Below are positions 8,138 to 16,953 of a stretch of 64,000 bases of DNA, one piece after another. Each line of letters opens with the position of its first letter. Position 1 is the stretch's first letter. A model generated the notes under the pieces. The model made no database searches, had not been told where the DNA came from, and was given only the letters and a program-made list of their open reading frames with translations. The position numbers and the translations under genes were made by a program. The DNA is taken from assembly GCA_016721245.1 (NCBI GenBank), contig JADKIQ010000003.1, positions 134,501 to 198,500 on the forward strand. The letters run 5' to 3'. This stretch comes from Sphingobacteriales bacterium (GTDB lineage: Bacteria; Bacteroidota; Bacteroidia; Chitinophagales; JADIYW01).

Positions 8138-8563
8138 ATGATAAGAATTACCAAAATATTTCACTTTGAAATGGCACATGTCATATCAGGTTATAATGGT
8201 CGGTGTAAAAATATTCATGGTCATTCCTATGAATTACATGTATCTGTAGCCGGGCAAAATACAGGGGAAACGTATATCACCGGACAGGGTTTTGTAATTG
8301 ATTTTAAAGAATTAAAACAATTAGTTTATAAGGATATTATAGATTTACTCGATCACAGTCTTGTCCTGTCAGAAGCATTTCTGTTAAACCATCCCGAGTT
8401 GTTAAAAGAGGATCATGTACTGGCATGGAAGCATGAACCAACTGCAGAGAATATACTGTACTATTTAAAAGAAAAACTAGATACTGTTTTTCCTGATCAT
8501 ATAAGACTTGTTCAGTTAAAACTGTATGAAACAAAAGATTCTTATGCTGAATGGGTATTGTAA
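8138..8563 (+). CDS. 6-pyruvoyl-tetrahydropterin synthase / QueD family
   Basis: 141-residue T-fold enzyme. The zinc-binding histidines are seen in FHFEMAHV and KNIHGHSYELHV. A Cys lies in GRCKNIHGH, in the position of the catalytic Cys. DHSLVL, EPTAEN and a late Glu (KLYETKDSYAEW) fit the pterin-binding Glu. The family makes 6-carboxy-tetrahydropterin for queuosine (QueD) or 6-pyruvoyl-tetrahydropterin. The two cannot be told apart here, and no other queuosine or pterin genes are nearby. It lies 79 bp after norD and converges with the minus-strand norF-like gene. Confidence 0.88.
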   Translation: MIRITKIFHFEMAHVISGYNGRCKNIHGHSYELHVSVAGQNTGETYITGQGFVIDFKELKQLVYKDIIDLLDHSLVLSEAFLLNHPELLKEDHVLAWKHEPTAENILYYLKEKLDTVFPDHIRLVQLKLYETKDSYAEWVL

Positions 8564-8607
8564 TAAATAAAATACACTTTGCATTCATTTGTCTGAAAGA
8601 TCATTCC

Positions 8608-8838
8608 TTAACTCCTGAGCATAAACAATGATAGTGTTATTAGAACTATTAAAAGGGAAAGCGCCATTCTCCAGAAGGTATGCGCTTTTTTCAATTCCAT
8701 AAAATGAAAAGCGACTAAGAATAATTTTATATCTGCTAACAGAAGGATGGCAATCAATGCATAGTGATTTCTTGATATAAATGCTGTTATAAGAGTAAAC
8801 AGTATTAATAAAAGCCAGATGATTTTGTTTTTTCTCAT
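8608..8838 (-). CDS. NorF-like / prokaryotic cytochrome oxidase subunit IV family membrane protein
   Basis: 76-residue protein with three hydrophobic helices. It has the ADIKLFLVAFHFMELKKAH pattern typical of the COX4_pro family, to which NorF belongs. It follows the subunit III-like gene by 9 bp and is the last gene of the minus-strand nirK unit. In other denitrifiers norE-norF support NO reductase activity, and the adjacent nor and nir genes make that role likelier than a true cytochrome oxidase, since no subunits I or II are present. Confidence 0.75.
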   Translation of the reverse strand: MRKNKIIWLLLILFTLITAFISRNHYALIAILLLADIKLFLVAFHFMELKKAHTFWRMALSLLIVLITLSLFMLRS

Positions 8839-8847
8839 CAGAAACAG

Positions 8848-9429
8848 TTAAAAAATCAGATACAAAACAGGAAATAACAGAAGCCATATTAAATCACACA
8901 TATGCCAGAAAGCAGCGCTTGCCATCAAATCTGTAAATTCCATTTTTGTGTTGTTTTTTCTAATCGTTATATAAAAATAGATTAGAATGCTAAGGCCTAT
9001 TAAAACGTGTATCAGGTGAAAAGCAGTTAGTATCCAGTAAAAGGTATAAAATGTATTGGTTGTCAGAAATTCACCGGCCTGTATTTTAAGATAGTAATCA
9101 ACGCTCTTCATACAGACAAACAGTAACCCTAGAATAATTGTAAGACCGATGTAGTCAGCCGATTTTTTCACATTCTCCTTCTTTAGATATTGCATTGCTG
9201 TTGCCACAAAATACGAACTGGTCAGTAATACCAATGTATTGATGATGGCGATATTTGTATTTAAAGTCAGACAGGAGACGTGAAACAGAGTAGATTCAGC
9301 TTTTCCATAATACACCATTGCAAGAAGCCCTAAACTGAATGTCGTTAATTCTATAAAAATGATCATCCAGATTAGAACACCACCTGGCGGATAAAAGATT
9401 TCCCTATAGTTGTGTTCATCTTCTTTCAA
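8848..9429 (-). CDS. NorE-like haem-copper oxidase subunit III family protein
   Basis: 193-residue membrane protein with about five helices. It carries subunit III signatures: PPGGVLIWMIIFIELTTF near the N-terminus, SSYFVATAMQYLKK in the middle, and FHLIHVLIGLSIL and AAFWHMCDLIWLLLFPVLY at the end. This length and the neighbouring NorF-like gene match NorE. Subunits I and II of a cytochrome oxidase are missing here. NorE is thought to aid NorCB assembly or proton handling. The gene is 20 bp downstream of the SCO gene. Confidence 0.8.
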   Translation of the reverse strand: MKEDEHNYREIFYPPGGVLIWMIIFIELTTFSLGLLAMVYYGKAESTLFHVSCLTLNTNIAIINTLVLLTSSYFVATAMQYLKKENVKKSADYIGLTIILGLLFVCMKSVDYYLKIQAGEFLTTNTFYTFYWILTAFHLIHVLIGLSILIYFYITIRKNNTKMEFTDLMASAAFWHMCDLIWLLLFPVLYLIF

Positions 9430-9449
9430 GATATTCCGGAGTTTTGAAG

Positions 9450-10070
9450 TTATTGATTAATCAGTTCATTTATTTTTTCTATACTTTCTTTCGGTTCCTG
9501 AGCCAGCCCGATTTGCTGGTATACGATGTTCCCTTTATTGTTAATAATATGTATAATGTTAGAATGGTCGAAATTTCCGTTTTCCGTTTTGCTGATGCGA
9601 ACATTCAGTACATTCGCAATTTCTAAAACGTCAGATTCACTTCCGGTCAGCAGTGTCCATCTTTTTAAATCCAGCTGATGTTCTTTAGCAAATGCAGTCA
9701 ATTGTTGAGCAGTGTCTCTTGCAGGGTCCATGGTAATTAAAACAAACGAGACATCCTTTAATTTATCTTTAGGAATTGCCGCTTCAATTCTTTGTATGTC
9801 AGCAGTAATCCTGGGACATGCAGACTGACAATTGGTGAATATCATTGCTGCAACAATGGCTTTGTTTTTAAAGTCAGCCAGCTTCGCTTTTCTGTTGTCC
9901 TGTGTGGTCCACTCGCTGGTAATATCATGCAATGTAATATCACTGTTTATTGCGGAAGTACTCGCTTCGTTTTCAGGTTTTTTACAGCACTCACCCTTTT
10001 TTTCTTCCTTGTTTTTACATGATATAATCAAAGAAAAACAAGTACACAGTATCAGGATTATATTTTTCAT
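9450..10070 (-). CDS. SCO1/SenC copper chaperone lipoprotein
   Basis: 206-residue thioredoxin-fold copper chaperone. Lipobox LIISC is at Cys18. Copper ligands are Cys81 and Cys85 in TNCQSACP and His169 in NFDHSN. A second Cys pair (ECCKK, about 28-29) lies in the linker. SCO proteins deliver copper to CuA and related sites. Its position between nirK and the NorE-like gene suggests it serves NirK, NosZ CuA, or both. It lies in the minus-strand unit, 30 bp after the SUMF1-like gene. Confidence 0.92.
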   Translation of the reverse strand: MKNIILILCTCFSLIISCKNKEEKKGECCKKPENEASTSAINSDITLHDITSEWTTQDNRKAKLADFKNKAIVAAMIFTNCQSACPRITADIQRIEAAIPKDKLKDVSFVLITMDPARDTAQQLTAFAKEHQLDLKRWTLLTGSESDVLEIANVLNVRISKTENGNFDHSNIIHIINNKGNIVYQQIGLAQEPKESIEKINELINQ

Positions 10071-10100
10071 CTTTTTAAATTTTATTTTTTTATTCTCAAA

Positions 10101-10877
10101 TCATTTCTTTACGTCTTTCACGCATCTGAATCCTACATTCGGAATATTATAATTTGCCTTCAGGCTCGAACGCATGGCGTAGCGCATAAAAGCAGCATAG
10201 TTTCCGGGATTTTTTGCACCTTTGCCTCCTGCACCGCAGAATTCATTTTTATCCAGATTGTTTCCATCGCGAGAATCACGAGTTGCCAATGCAGAAATAA
10301 AATCCAAATTCCATTCCCATACCAATCCATGTATATCGTAAACGCCATATACATTCTTAAATTTTTTGCCCACATTGGGTAATCTGTCAGTTGAAGCATT
10401 CCCATACCAGTCCAGTATTTTCTGGTAAAATGCCTTGTTAGCAGATGCGTTCTTTTTTGTTTCACTTGCCAATGCCACATACTCCCATTCTGCAACGGTT
10501 GACAATCGTTTGTCCTGGCATTCGCAATATTTTTTAGCAGCAAACCAGGATATATTTACTGCAGGACTGTTCTTTAAAGCAATGGAATCCTTTCCTAATT
10601 TATTCGAATATTGCCAGTGTTGTAAATATTTTTTGTCCGCATAAATCGGTTTCACTTTGCCTTTCTGCCATTCTGGATACTGATCAACAAATTTTTCAAA
10701 ATCAGCATTTGTAACGGGAAATTTATCCATGTAAAATGAAGCCACTTTTACTTTGCCTGTATCCAAAGAGTAGAGCGGCACATACGTGCCGCCCTCAATA
10801 TAAACCATACTCTTAGGGGTTTGTCCTACTGACAAATTGAAAATATACATCATTATTATGAACAATAGTTTTCTCAT
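10101..10877 (-). CDS. SUMF1/formylglycine-generating-enzyme-like protein in nirK operon
   Basis: 258-residue secreted protein with an N-terminal signal (LLFIIMMYIFNLSVGQ). Its FGE-sulfatase fold motifs are VYIEGGTYVPL, FPVTNADFEKFV, PAVNISWFAAKKYC, RLSTVAEWEYVA, GNASTDRLPNVG, GVYDIHGLVWEW and the terminal NVGFRC. No sulfatase is nearby, so it is probably a structural or copper/cofactor-related member rather than a sulfatase activator. The start ATG overlaps the nirK stop by one base (TAATG), indicating translational coupling and a role tied to NirK. Confidence 0.85.
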   Translation of the reverse strand: MRKLLFIIMMYIFNLSVGQTPKSMVYIEGGTYVPLYSLDTGKVKVASFYMDKFPVTNADFEKFVDQYPEWQKGKVKPIYADKKYLQHWQYSNKLGKDSIALKNSPAVNISWFAAKKYCECQDKRLSTVAEWEYVALASETKKNASANKAFYQKILDWYGNASTDRLPNVGKKFKNVYGVYDIHGLVWEWNLDFISALATRDSRDGNNLDKNEFCGAGGKGAKNPGNYAAFMRYAMRSSLKANYNIPNVGFRCVKDVKK

Positions 10878-12370
10878 TATTTAGTGGTTGTTGCCGGACC
10901 CGCTTTCCTTATTACAGAAACCTGTACCGGTGTGACTTCTCCGCCGCCGTTTCCAAAACTATTTAAGACATAAGTAACCACATTAGCCACTTCTTCATCA
11001 CTTAATGTTTGTGTTGGCATGACACCATTATATGGCTTTCCTTTCACAGTAATTGCACCGGATAAACCATGTGTTACCGTATAGATTATTTTTGATGGAT
11101 TGCCTTTAAAATAATCAGAACCCGCTAACGGAGGGAATGCACCAGGTATTCCGTTTCCGTCTGCCTGATGGCAAGCCTGACAAGTGGAAGCAAATGTTGC
11201 TTTGCCCGCTGCAATTCTTTCGTCTTTAGTTAACAGTTTAACTGGACCTTTTGCTTCTGTTGGCATATTTTGTACTGCACCACCTTCACTCTGATAAATT
11301 CTATCATCTAACTGACCTGAGTAAATTGCTTTATTAGGTTCGCCTTCTACTTTTAATATACCTAATGTACCTTTATTAAAGGTTCTGAAAATTGAGTGAT
11401 CTACTAAAATATAATTTCCTGGAATTTCGCATCTGAATTCCACAATGGATGAACCACCTGCAGGTATTAAAGTTGTTTGTAAATTATGGTTAATTAATTC
11501 ACCACCTTCTACATAAACATTGTCAAAGATTTCTCCGATAACGTGGAAACTGGATACTAAATTAGGTCCGCCATTTCCTACGAATAAACGAACTTTTTCT
11601 CCTGGTTTTGCGGTTATTGCCTTGTCACCGGTTAAAGAACCCACCTTGCCGTTAAATAATACATAATCCGGTGTTTCTGTTAATGCTTTAGACATTTCAA
11701 ATGGTTGTGTGCCAGCTTCGCCGTAAGCACCTTTTGTATAAAAGTCTCCCTGACAAACATAATATTCTTTATCAACCTTAGGCAAACCCTCTTTAGGTTC
11801 TACTAAAATCATTCCATACATACCATTAGCAATATGCATACCTACCGGTGCTGTTGCACAATGGTAAATAAATAATCCTTTATTTAAAGCGGTAAAGGAA
11901 AATACCGTTTCATGTCCTGGTGCTGTAAACGTTGAAGATGCACCGCCACCTTGTCCGGTTACTGCATGTAAATCGATGTTGTGCGGCATTTTGGAATTTG
12001 GATTGTTTTTCAAATGGAATTCCACTAAATCACCTTCACGGACACGGATAAATTTTCCGGGAACAGTTCCACCAAATGTCCAAAACATGTATTTTACACC
12101 TTCCATAATTTCCATTTCTTTTTCAATCACTTCCAGTTCTACAATTACTTTGGTTGCGTGGTCACGCGTAATTGCAGGCGGAACCATTGGAGGATCAGTT
12201 AGTATGGCTTTCTCTTCTCCAACTATTTTTTCTGTTGGTTCTGTCGACCAGATTGTACTTCTGGCTCTTTCTCCGGAAGAATTGTTTTTACATGCAGTAA
12301 AAAGCAATGAACTACATATCAATACAATTATGTATTGATAGTTTTTAATTAAACATTTAATTTTTTTCAT
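10877..12370 (-). CDS. nirK: Copper nitrite reductase NirK fused to C-terminal cytochrome c
   Basis: Reduces nitrite to NO in the periplasm. It has 497 residues. Lipobox LFTAC puts the acylated Cys at 27. Two cupredoxin domains follow. Type 1 copper ligands are His130, Cys171, His179 and Met184. Type 2 ligands are His135, His170 and His325. Catalytic Asp133 and His276 are in place. After residue about 375 comes a class I cytochrome c with CQACH (397-401) and probable axial Met451 (GVMPTQ). The fusion would let the domain receive electrons directly. The next gene starts inside its stop codon. It is intact although the porin upstream is broken. Confidence 0.97.
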   Translation of the reverse strand: MKKIKCLIKNYQYIIVLICSSLLFTACKNNSSGERARSTIWSTEPTEKIVGEEKAILTDPPMVPPAITRDHATKVIVELEVIEKEMEIMEGVKYMFWTFGGTVPGKFIRVREGDLVEFHLKNNPNSKMPHNIDLHAVTGQGGGASSTFTAPGHETVFSFTALNKGLFIYHCATAPVGMHIANGMYGMILVEPKEGLPKVDKEYYVCQGDFYTKGAYGEAGTQPFEMSKALTETPDYVLFNGKVGSLTGDKAITAKPGEKVRLFVGNGGPNLVSSFHVIGEIFDNVYVEGGELINHNLQTTLIPAGGSSIVEFRCEIPGNYILVDHSIFRTFNKGTLGILKVEGEPNKAIYSGQLDDRIYQSEGGAVQNMPTEAKGPVKLLTKDERIAAGKATFASTCQACHQADGNGIPGAFPPLAGSDYFKGNPSKIIYTVTHGLSGAITVKGKPYNGVMPTQTLSDEEVANVVTYVLNSFGNGGGEVTPVQVSVIRKAGPATTTK

Positions 12371-12412
12371 TTTTTCAAATTTTAGTTGATTAATATTATT
12401 GATGGTTCTATT

Positions 12413-13706
12413 TTATTTTTTTTCCTCTGTTTTTTCCCATTTGAAGAAGCTAGGTTTTAAGGATACCATAATAAATGACCATCCTTGATAGGCTTTTCTG
12501 CTTCCTGTAGGTTTAATAATTTCCATAGAATGCGTGGCAGCTATTATTGAATAGCCAGCACGTACATCCATAAAATCCCAAGGTTTGTATGTGCCATATA
12601 ATCTAATTCAAACCCTAAAGGAAGTTTTAAATATGTTCCGGCTAATGCTGGGTCTGCTACTTTGTTTCCACTAAAGAAATAATGCGCATCAAAACCTATC
12701 ATTCCTTTTGGTTTAGGACGATAATTTAAACGAAGATATACGTCCTGTAAACCTCCAAATTTTGTATCAGTTGGTATGTCCAGAAAATAATCCATGTGTC
12801 CATAAAACTTATGGTTGGTTGGATATAATGTATAGAAAGCATTATAATTTGTATTGGATGTTTTAGAAGCATTTTGTCCGGATATATAATCGTAACCTAA
12901 GCCAACAGTTATCTTTTTGCTTATAAATTCAGCATAAACATTCGCCATAAATGCAAGTATTTTTCTGTTTGTTATTGTTTTTCCTGCTTGTAAATATGCG
13001 CCTATGTTCGCGTTTAAATGTTTGTATTTAAAATCTGCACGTGGTCCGAAAGTAAATCGGAATTTGGTAGTTGGTGTAGAGTCATTTATTTGCATACCAT
13101 CTGCTACTGCATATACGGATAAGGAAGCACGGCTACTGTCAAATTTTTGATTATACCACCCAAAGGCAAGTGCTTTATAGTTCTTTACTTTATAAACAGT
13201 ACCTATAAGGTTTTCACTGCTCTGGTTAAATCCGCCACCAATATGTAATTGCGCATTTTTATGATTTACTTTAATCACTAAACCATCATGTGAACGAGCT
13301 GCCATCACCCAATCTAAGTTTCCTAAAAGACGGTGATCATCGTATACTAATTCCTGACGGCCTAATTTTATGGACGCTTTGTCTTTAATAAATATTTCTG
13401 CCCAACCTTCGTGTAAACCAAAACTTCCGACATTTTGTGCCTGAGGTTCATTTCCCCAAACACGTGCGTCTTGTATGCTTGTAAATAATCTGATGTACTT
13501 ATTTTTGGTAATCAAAATTAAGTCTAACTCTTGTGTAAAAATACAGCACTTTTAGAGTTTAAAGGAGCTAAATTTCTATAGCCATGCCTTTGTTCTAATC
13601 GCGTTATATACTGCCCGGATAATTCTATTTTATGCTGCGCATAAAGGGTAAATGTCTGAACTAATAATAGTAAGATTACTAGTTTCTTTTTTGTGTAATT
13701 TTGCAT
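12413..13706 (-). pseudogene. Alginate-export-type outer membrane porin, two frameshifts
   Basis: Beta-barrel porin of the alginate_exp type. The first frame (13706-13524) gives a signal peptide (LVILLLLVQTFTLYAQ) and ELSGQYITRLEQRHGY. Restoring an A in TTTTTACACAAG (about 13546) continues into the second frame (13515-12544) through VWGNEPQAQNVG, LGRQELVYDDHRLLG and WVMAARSHDGLV. Restoring a T near 12592 extends it through YKPWDFMDVRAGYSII, THSMEIIKPTG and FKWEKTEEKK to a stop at 12413. The repaired length is about 430 residues, normal for the family. nirK starts 42 bp downstream. It may import nitrite or other small anions (inference). Confidence 0.8.
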
Positions 13707-13790
13707 ATTAATAATATTTAAGATAAAAAGGTATTAATATCTAAAATTAATTAAAACCTTCACTTAATTTTTGGTTTTAATAATAACATA

Positions 13791-13808
13791 ATATGATTTT
13801 TGTCATGT
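13791..13808. promoter_or_regulatory. Crp/Fnr-type palindrome ATGA-TTTTTG-TCAT between nirK unit and rrf2
   Basis: ATATGATTTTTGTCATGT carries ATGA-N6-TCAT, the same core as two sites in the nosZ control region. Its centre is about 60 bp upstream of the probable rrf2 start of transcription, a common activator position. It lies 93 bp upstream of the divergent porin-nirK unit. The regulator is likely the Crp/Fnr protein at 22004 (inference). Confidence 0.6.
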
Positions 13809-13848
13809 GTGTTATTGAATGAAAGTAAAAATTAGTGTAGTATTTGAT

Positions 13849-13856
13849 TATATTTG
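13849..13856 (+). promoter_or_regulatory. -7 element of rrf2
   Basis: TATATTTG is a perfect TAnnTTTG match and ends only three bases before the ATG at 13860. The message would be leaderless or nearly so. Confidence 0.55.
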
Positions 13857-13859
13857 GAT

Positions 13860-14294
13860 ATGATTTTTTCTAAGAGCACTGAATATGCAATCAGAGCAAC
13901 GATGTTTCTTTGTTTAAATTCAAGTGGTAACGAATGTTTTAAAATTAATACAATTGCATCGGCAATCGATTCTCCGCCTTTTTTTACATCTAAAATCTTA
14001 CAAACATTGGTTCGTCAAAATATCATTTCATCGACGAAAGGTCCCAATGGTGGTTTTTATGTTGACAAAAAATCTAAACCAATTATTTTATATGATTTAA
14101 TAATTGCAGTTGAAGGACCAGATTTCTTTGATAAGTGTTTGTTAGGTTTAAGTACGTGTACAGAAAAGAACCCATGTCCGTTACATAAAGATTTTAAAAA
14201 ACACAAAGAAGAACTTAAACAATTATTTAAGAAAAAATCTGTTTCAGATATTATGACTGAAAATAATAATGGTAAAATTAATCTTAAAATTTAG
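13860..14294 (+). CDS. Rrf2-family [Fe-S] regulator, NsrR-like
   Basis: 144-residue winged-helix repressor. The start is set at ATG 13860 (MIFSKSTEYAIRATMFL). The helix-turn-helix covers about 25-60, followed by the wing TKGPNGGFYV. Three cysteines, Cys93, Cys100 and Cys106 (CLLGLSTCTEKNPC), match the cluster-binding cysteines of NsrR/IscR proteins. Located next to NO-producing nirK and facing away from it, it probably senses NO through an Fe-S cluster and represses denitrification or NO-detoxification genes. Target sites cannot be read with confidence. Confidence 0.85.
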   Translation: MIFSKSTEYAIRATMFLCLNSSGNECFKINTIASAIDSPPFFTSKILQTLVRQNIISSTKGPNGGFYVDKKSKPIILYDLIIAVEGPDFFDKCLLGLSTCTEKNPCPLHKDFKKHKEELKQLFKKKSVSDIMTENNNGKINLKI

Positions 14295-14321
14295 CTCATC
14301 TGTACATAAATTATAATTACA

Positions 14322-15083
14322 TTAATCTGTACTAACATTAGAAGATCTTTCCAACTGAATAGCCTTTGGAAACAGGATATTATTTTCTAAATGAATGTGT
14401 GTATGCAAATCGTTCTCAAATTCGTTTAATAAATTATAAGTAACCCGGTATGTATTGCAGGCATCAGCTGGTGGCGTATAGTCATTACTTAATTGTGCAA
14501 TTCTTCTGAAACGTTCACCTTCCGTATCATGTTCGTGCATCATCATATGAACAGGATTTTGTACAGTTCCGAAATGGGGCGTACTTATTTCCTGATGTGA
14601 AATGGTTGTTTTTACCATCTTTCGGATATAAGGAAATAAAACCAGTTCTTCTTTTTTCATGTGTGCTGTAAGTGCAGCTGCACATTCCGTAAATTCTTTG
14701 TTGATTTCAAATAACTCGGGATGCTGTGGTCCGTGTACTTTGCATAATTTATTCAGGTATTGCAATAATACGGGCATGCTGCCTTCCACATAACGGTGAT
14801 GTTTCTTTTCTATGTAATCAGCTAGTAAATCCAGATCCCATGCATTAAAATCAATGATGTTTTTTTCGGCAGGTTTTGTAACAGCGTTTAATTCTTCGAT
14901 TAAAAAAGCTGTATTCAGATTTTTATCTGCACAGACTTCTGATAAACTGCGGTTACCTTTGCAGCAGAAATCAATTTTATGGTTTTTAAAGACGGCGGCG
15001 GTGCGGTAGTCTTCTGCTACCATTTCACCAATTTTTTTATCAAGTGTATTCATTGTCGTTTTTTTAAGATTAGAGTTATTCAT
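14322..15083 (-). CDS. RIC/ScdA di-iron iron-sulfur cluster repair protein
   Basis: Repairs Fe-S clusters damaged by NO or oxidants. The N-terminal ScdA domain has KIDFCCKGNRSLSE with the Cys pair. The C-terminal hemerythrin-like domain carries the di-iron ligands (KKHHRYVEG, AHMKKEELVLFPYI, MMMHEHDTEG, HTHIHLENNILFP). The ATG at 15083 overlaps the end of the haemoglobin gene. An internal ATG at 15053 (MNTLDKKIGEMV) fits family starts better. It is the last gene of the nos unit, so it is likely induced during N2O/NO respiration. Confidence 0.93.
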   Translation of the reverse strand: MNNSNLKKTTMNTLDKKIGEMVAEDYRTAAVFKNHKIDFCCKGNRSLSEVCADKNLNTAFLIEELNAVTKPAEKNIIDFNAWDLDLLADYIEKKHHRYVEGSMPVLLQYLNKLCKVHGPQHPELFEINKEFTECAAALTAHMKKEELVLFPYIRKMVKTTISHQEISTPHFGTVQNPVHMMMHEHDTEGERFRRIAQLSNDYTPPADACNTYRVTYNLLNEFENDLHTHIHLENNILFPKAIQLERSSNVSTD

Positions 15084-15454
15084 TTTTTATAAAAATATTT
15101 TTTTGAATGATGCCGGCGATACTTATCGCTTTGTTTTTTAGTAATGTAGCTTTTTCTCCTTCAAATAAATCATCGATAGTAGCCGTGAATAATTTATTCC
15201 AGCGGTTGAAATGTTTTTTGTCTATAGACTTTATTTTACTAAGGTGCAGATGAAGGTCCATAGGATTGCCTTTATAGTTTCCGGTAAAAAATAAAATATT
15301 CTCCCAGAAATTATACATCGCGGGCAGATGTCTTTCCCAGTTTATCTTCACTACTTCGGTAAAAAGTAACCAATCTGTTTGTCTGTTTTACTTTGTTGTA
15401 AAAGGCATCTACTAACAATTTGATATCGGCCCTGTTTTTAATATCCTGTTTCAT
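15076..15454 (-). pseudogene. Group III truncated haemoglobin, two frameshifts
   Basis: Small haem globin, probably for NO or O2 handling. Start ATG at 15452-15454 gives MKQDIKNRADIKLLVDAFY. Adding an A to GTAAAACAG and a T to ACTTTTTACC gives VKTDKQIGYFFTEVV, which runs on into KINWERHLPAMYNFWE, ILFFTGNYKGNP, the distal/proximal region HLHLSKI and HFNRWNKLFTATIDDLF. This matches trHb group III over its whole length (about 126 residues). It sits between nosY (22 bp upstream) and the RIC gene. Two single-base losses in homopolymers point to sequence error. Confidence 0.8.
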
Positions 15455-15475
15455 GATACATATTTTATTCCATCT

Positions 15476-16244
15476 TTATAAATCTTTCTTTTTGAATTTC
15501 AGAACAGATAACCAAACAGGGATAATAAACCAGCAAATTAATGTTACGCTTGCAACCAGCAATCCCAAATTGGTTCCGAAAAAATCTTTAAATACCGCAC
15601 CTGTATAGCCCATCAGTGCAGAAACATCCAGCCGTAACAAAATCAAAATTCTTCCTAAGATCAATCGGATTTAAGGCACTGATGATGACTACTGCTTTTT
15701 CGAGCGGATAATCCGAAAATTGAAAAAGAATAAATAATACAAGTCCATCAAACAGCAATGCAAAATATAACCACAGCAAAATCGCCGTTCCGATTCCTTT
15801 TGCTTTATCTCTGGTATTGACTGTGGTTAGAAAAGCAATCGCAACGAAAATAACCGTAATGATACAACCTATAGCCAGCATCATTAATCCGGTAGGAGAT
15901 GGCTCATAAATCAGTATCGGAATACCTGCACCGATAAAAAATGCCAGCACCATAGAGCCGGAGAGCCCGAAAAATAAACTCAGCCAGATGTTTTTGCGTT
16001 GCAGCGGCTGACTTACTAAAAGCTCAATAAACTCGGAGCTATTATAAATATAAATGGTAGAAAAAATAATGGAAACTAAGGGTACAATAAAAAGTATCAG
16101 GTTTAATAAACTCAATAATCCTTTCGCTGAATTATCTTCCAGATTAAAAACACTTAAAGAAGTTATCAGTAAGAATAAGGTGTACACTAACACAATCTTA
16201 TTTCTCAGGATATCTATAATGACGAATTTTATAATCTTTTTCAA
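15476..16244 (-). pseudogene. nosY: NosY, ABC permease of the NosDFY complex, one frameshift
   Basis: Membrane permease of the NosDFY transporter needed to build the CuZ centre of NosZ. The main frame (16244-15588) has helices such as IVLVYTLFLLITSLSVF and LNLILFIVPLVSIIFS, and the conserved SQPLQRKNIWLS. After ALNPIDL the frame shifts. The other frame continues LGRILILLRLDVSALMGY, the final helix, and LKFKKKDL. Removing one base in GATCTTAGGA (about 15663) fuses them to about 255 residues, the family length. Its start overlaps the nosF stop by 4 bp. Confidence 0.85.
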
Positions 16245-16953
16245 GGCGTTGTTTTTAACATGATACTGGCAATTGCCTTCGATAATTTTATTTCTCCTGT
16301 TTCACTGCGCAGTGCATCTATAGGTTTGTGGAATTTTAATTTGCCATCCTGCATAAAAATGATATGCGTCACCAGGTCATCCAGTTCGCTGAGGATATGC
16401 GAGGTAATTAAAATCAGTTTTCCTTTTTCTTTCTCTCTGTTGATTTTTTCTTTTAAGATTTCGGATGCCACAGGATCCAGCCCTGCCGTTGGTTCATCGA
16501 GAATCAATACATCCGGATTGAAAAGAAAAGCGAGGCAAGCGCTTACTTTCTGACGGGTTCCGCCGGAGAGTGTCTGCATTCTTTTGTCTGATAATTTATC
16601 CAGCCCGAATTCAACATAGAGTTCTTCGTCAAGTTGGATGGATTCATCTTTGCGGATACTTTTCATCATATCAAAACCTGTCCAATGGTCATGTTTTCCG
16701 GGTATCTTCCGATTTGCGGCATATAACCTATGTGTTTGCGGTATTTCCAGTCGTGTGCAATATTTTTCTGATTAAATAAAATAGTACCACTATCCGGAAC
16801 AACCATACCTAACATACTTTTTATAAGTGTCGTTTTTCCACTGCCGTTCGGACCGATTAAAGCAATACATTCCCTGCGGTTGCATTGAATGGAAACATTG
16901 TCCAGTGCGGCCAATTTGCCAAAATTCTTTTTCACATTTGTTACCGTAATCAT
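16241..16953 (-). pseudogene. nosF: NosF, ABC ATPase of the NosDFY complex, one frameshift
   Basis: Cytosolic ATPase powering NosDFY. The first frame has Walker A IGPNGSGKTTLIK and the Q-loop region IGYMPQIGRYPENM. The second has the signature LSGGTRQKVS, Walker B VLILDEPTAGLD and the H-loop SHILSE. The break is at GGTTTTGATATG (about 16675), where a fifth T gives IGQVFDMMKSIR and an uninterrupted protein of about 237 residues. Four-base overlaps with nosD and nosY show tight coupling. Confidence 0.88.

Noticed and set aside
8585..8887. 100-codon minus frame overlapping the NorF-like gene
   Set aside because: Different frame; no hydrophobic family pattern, whereas 8608-8838 matches subunit IV.
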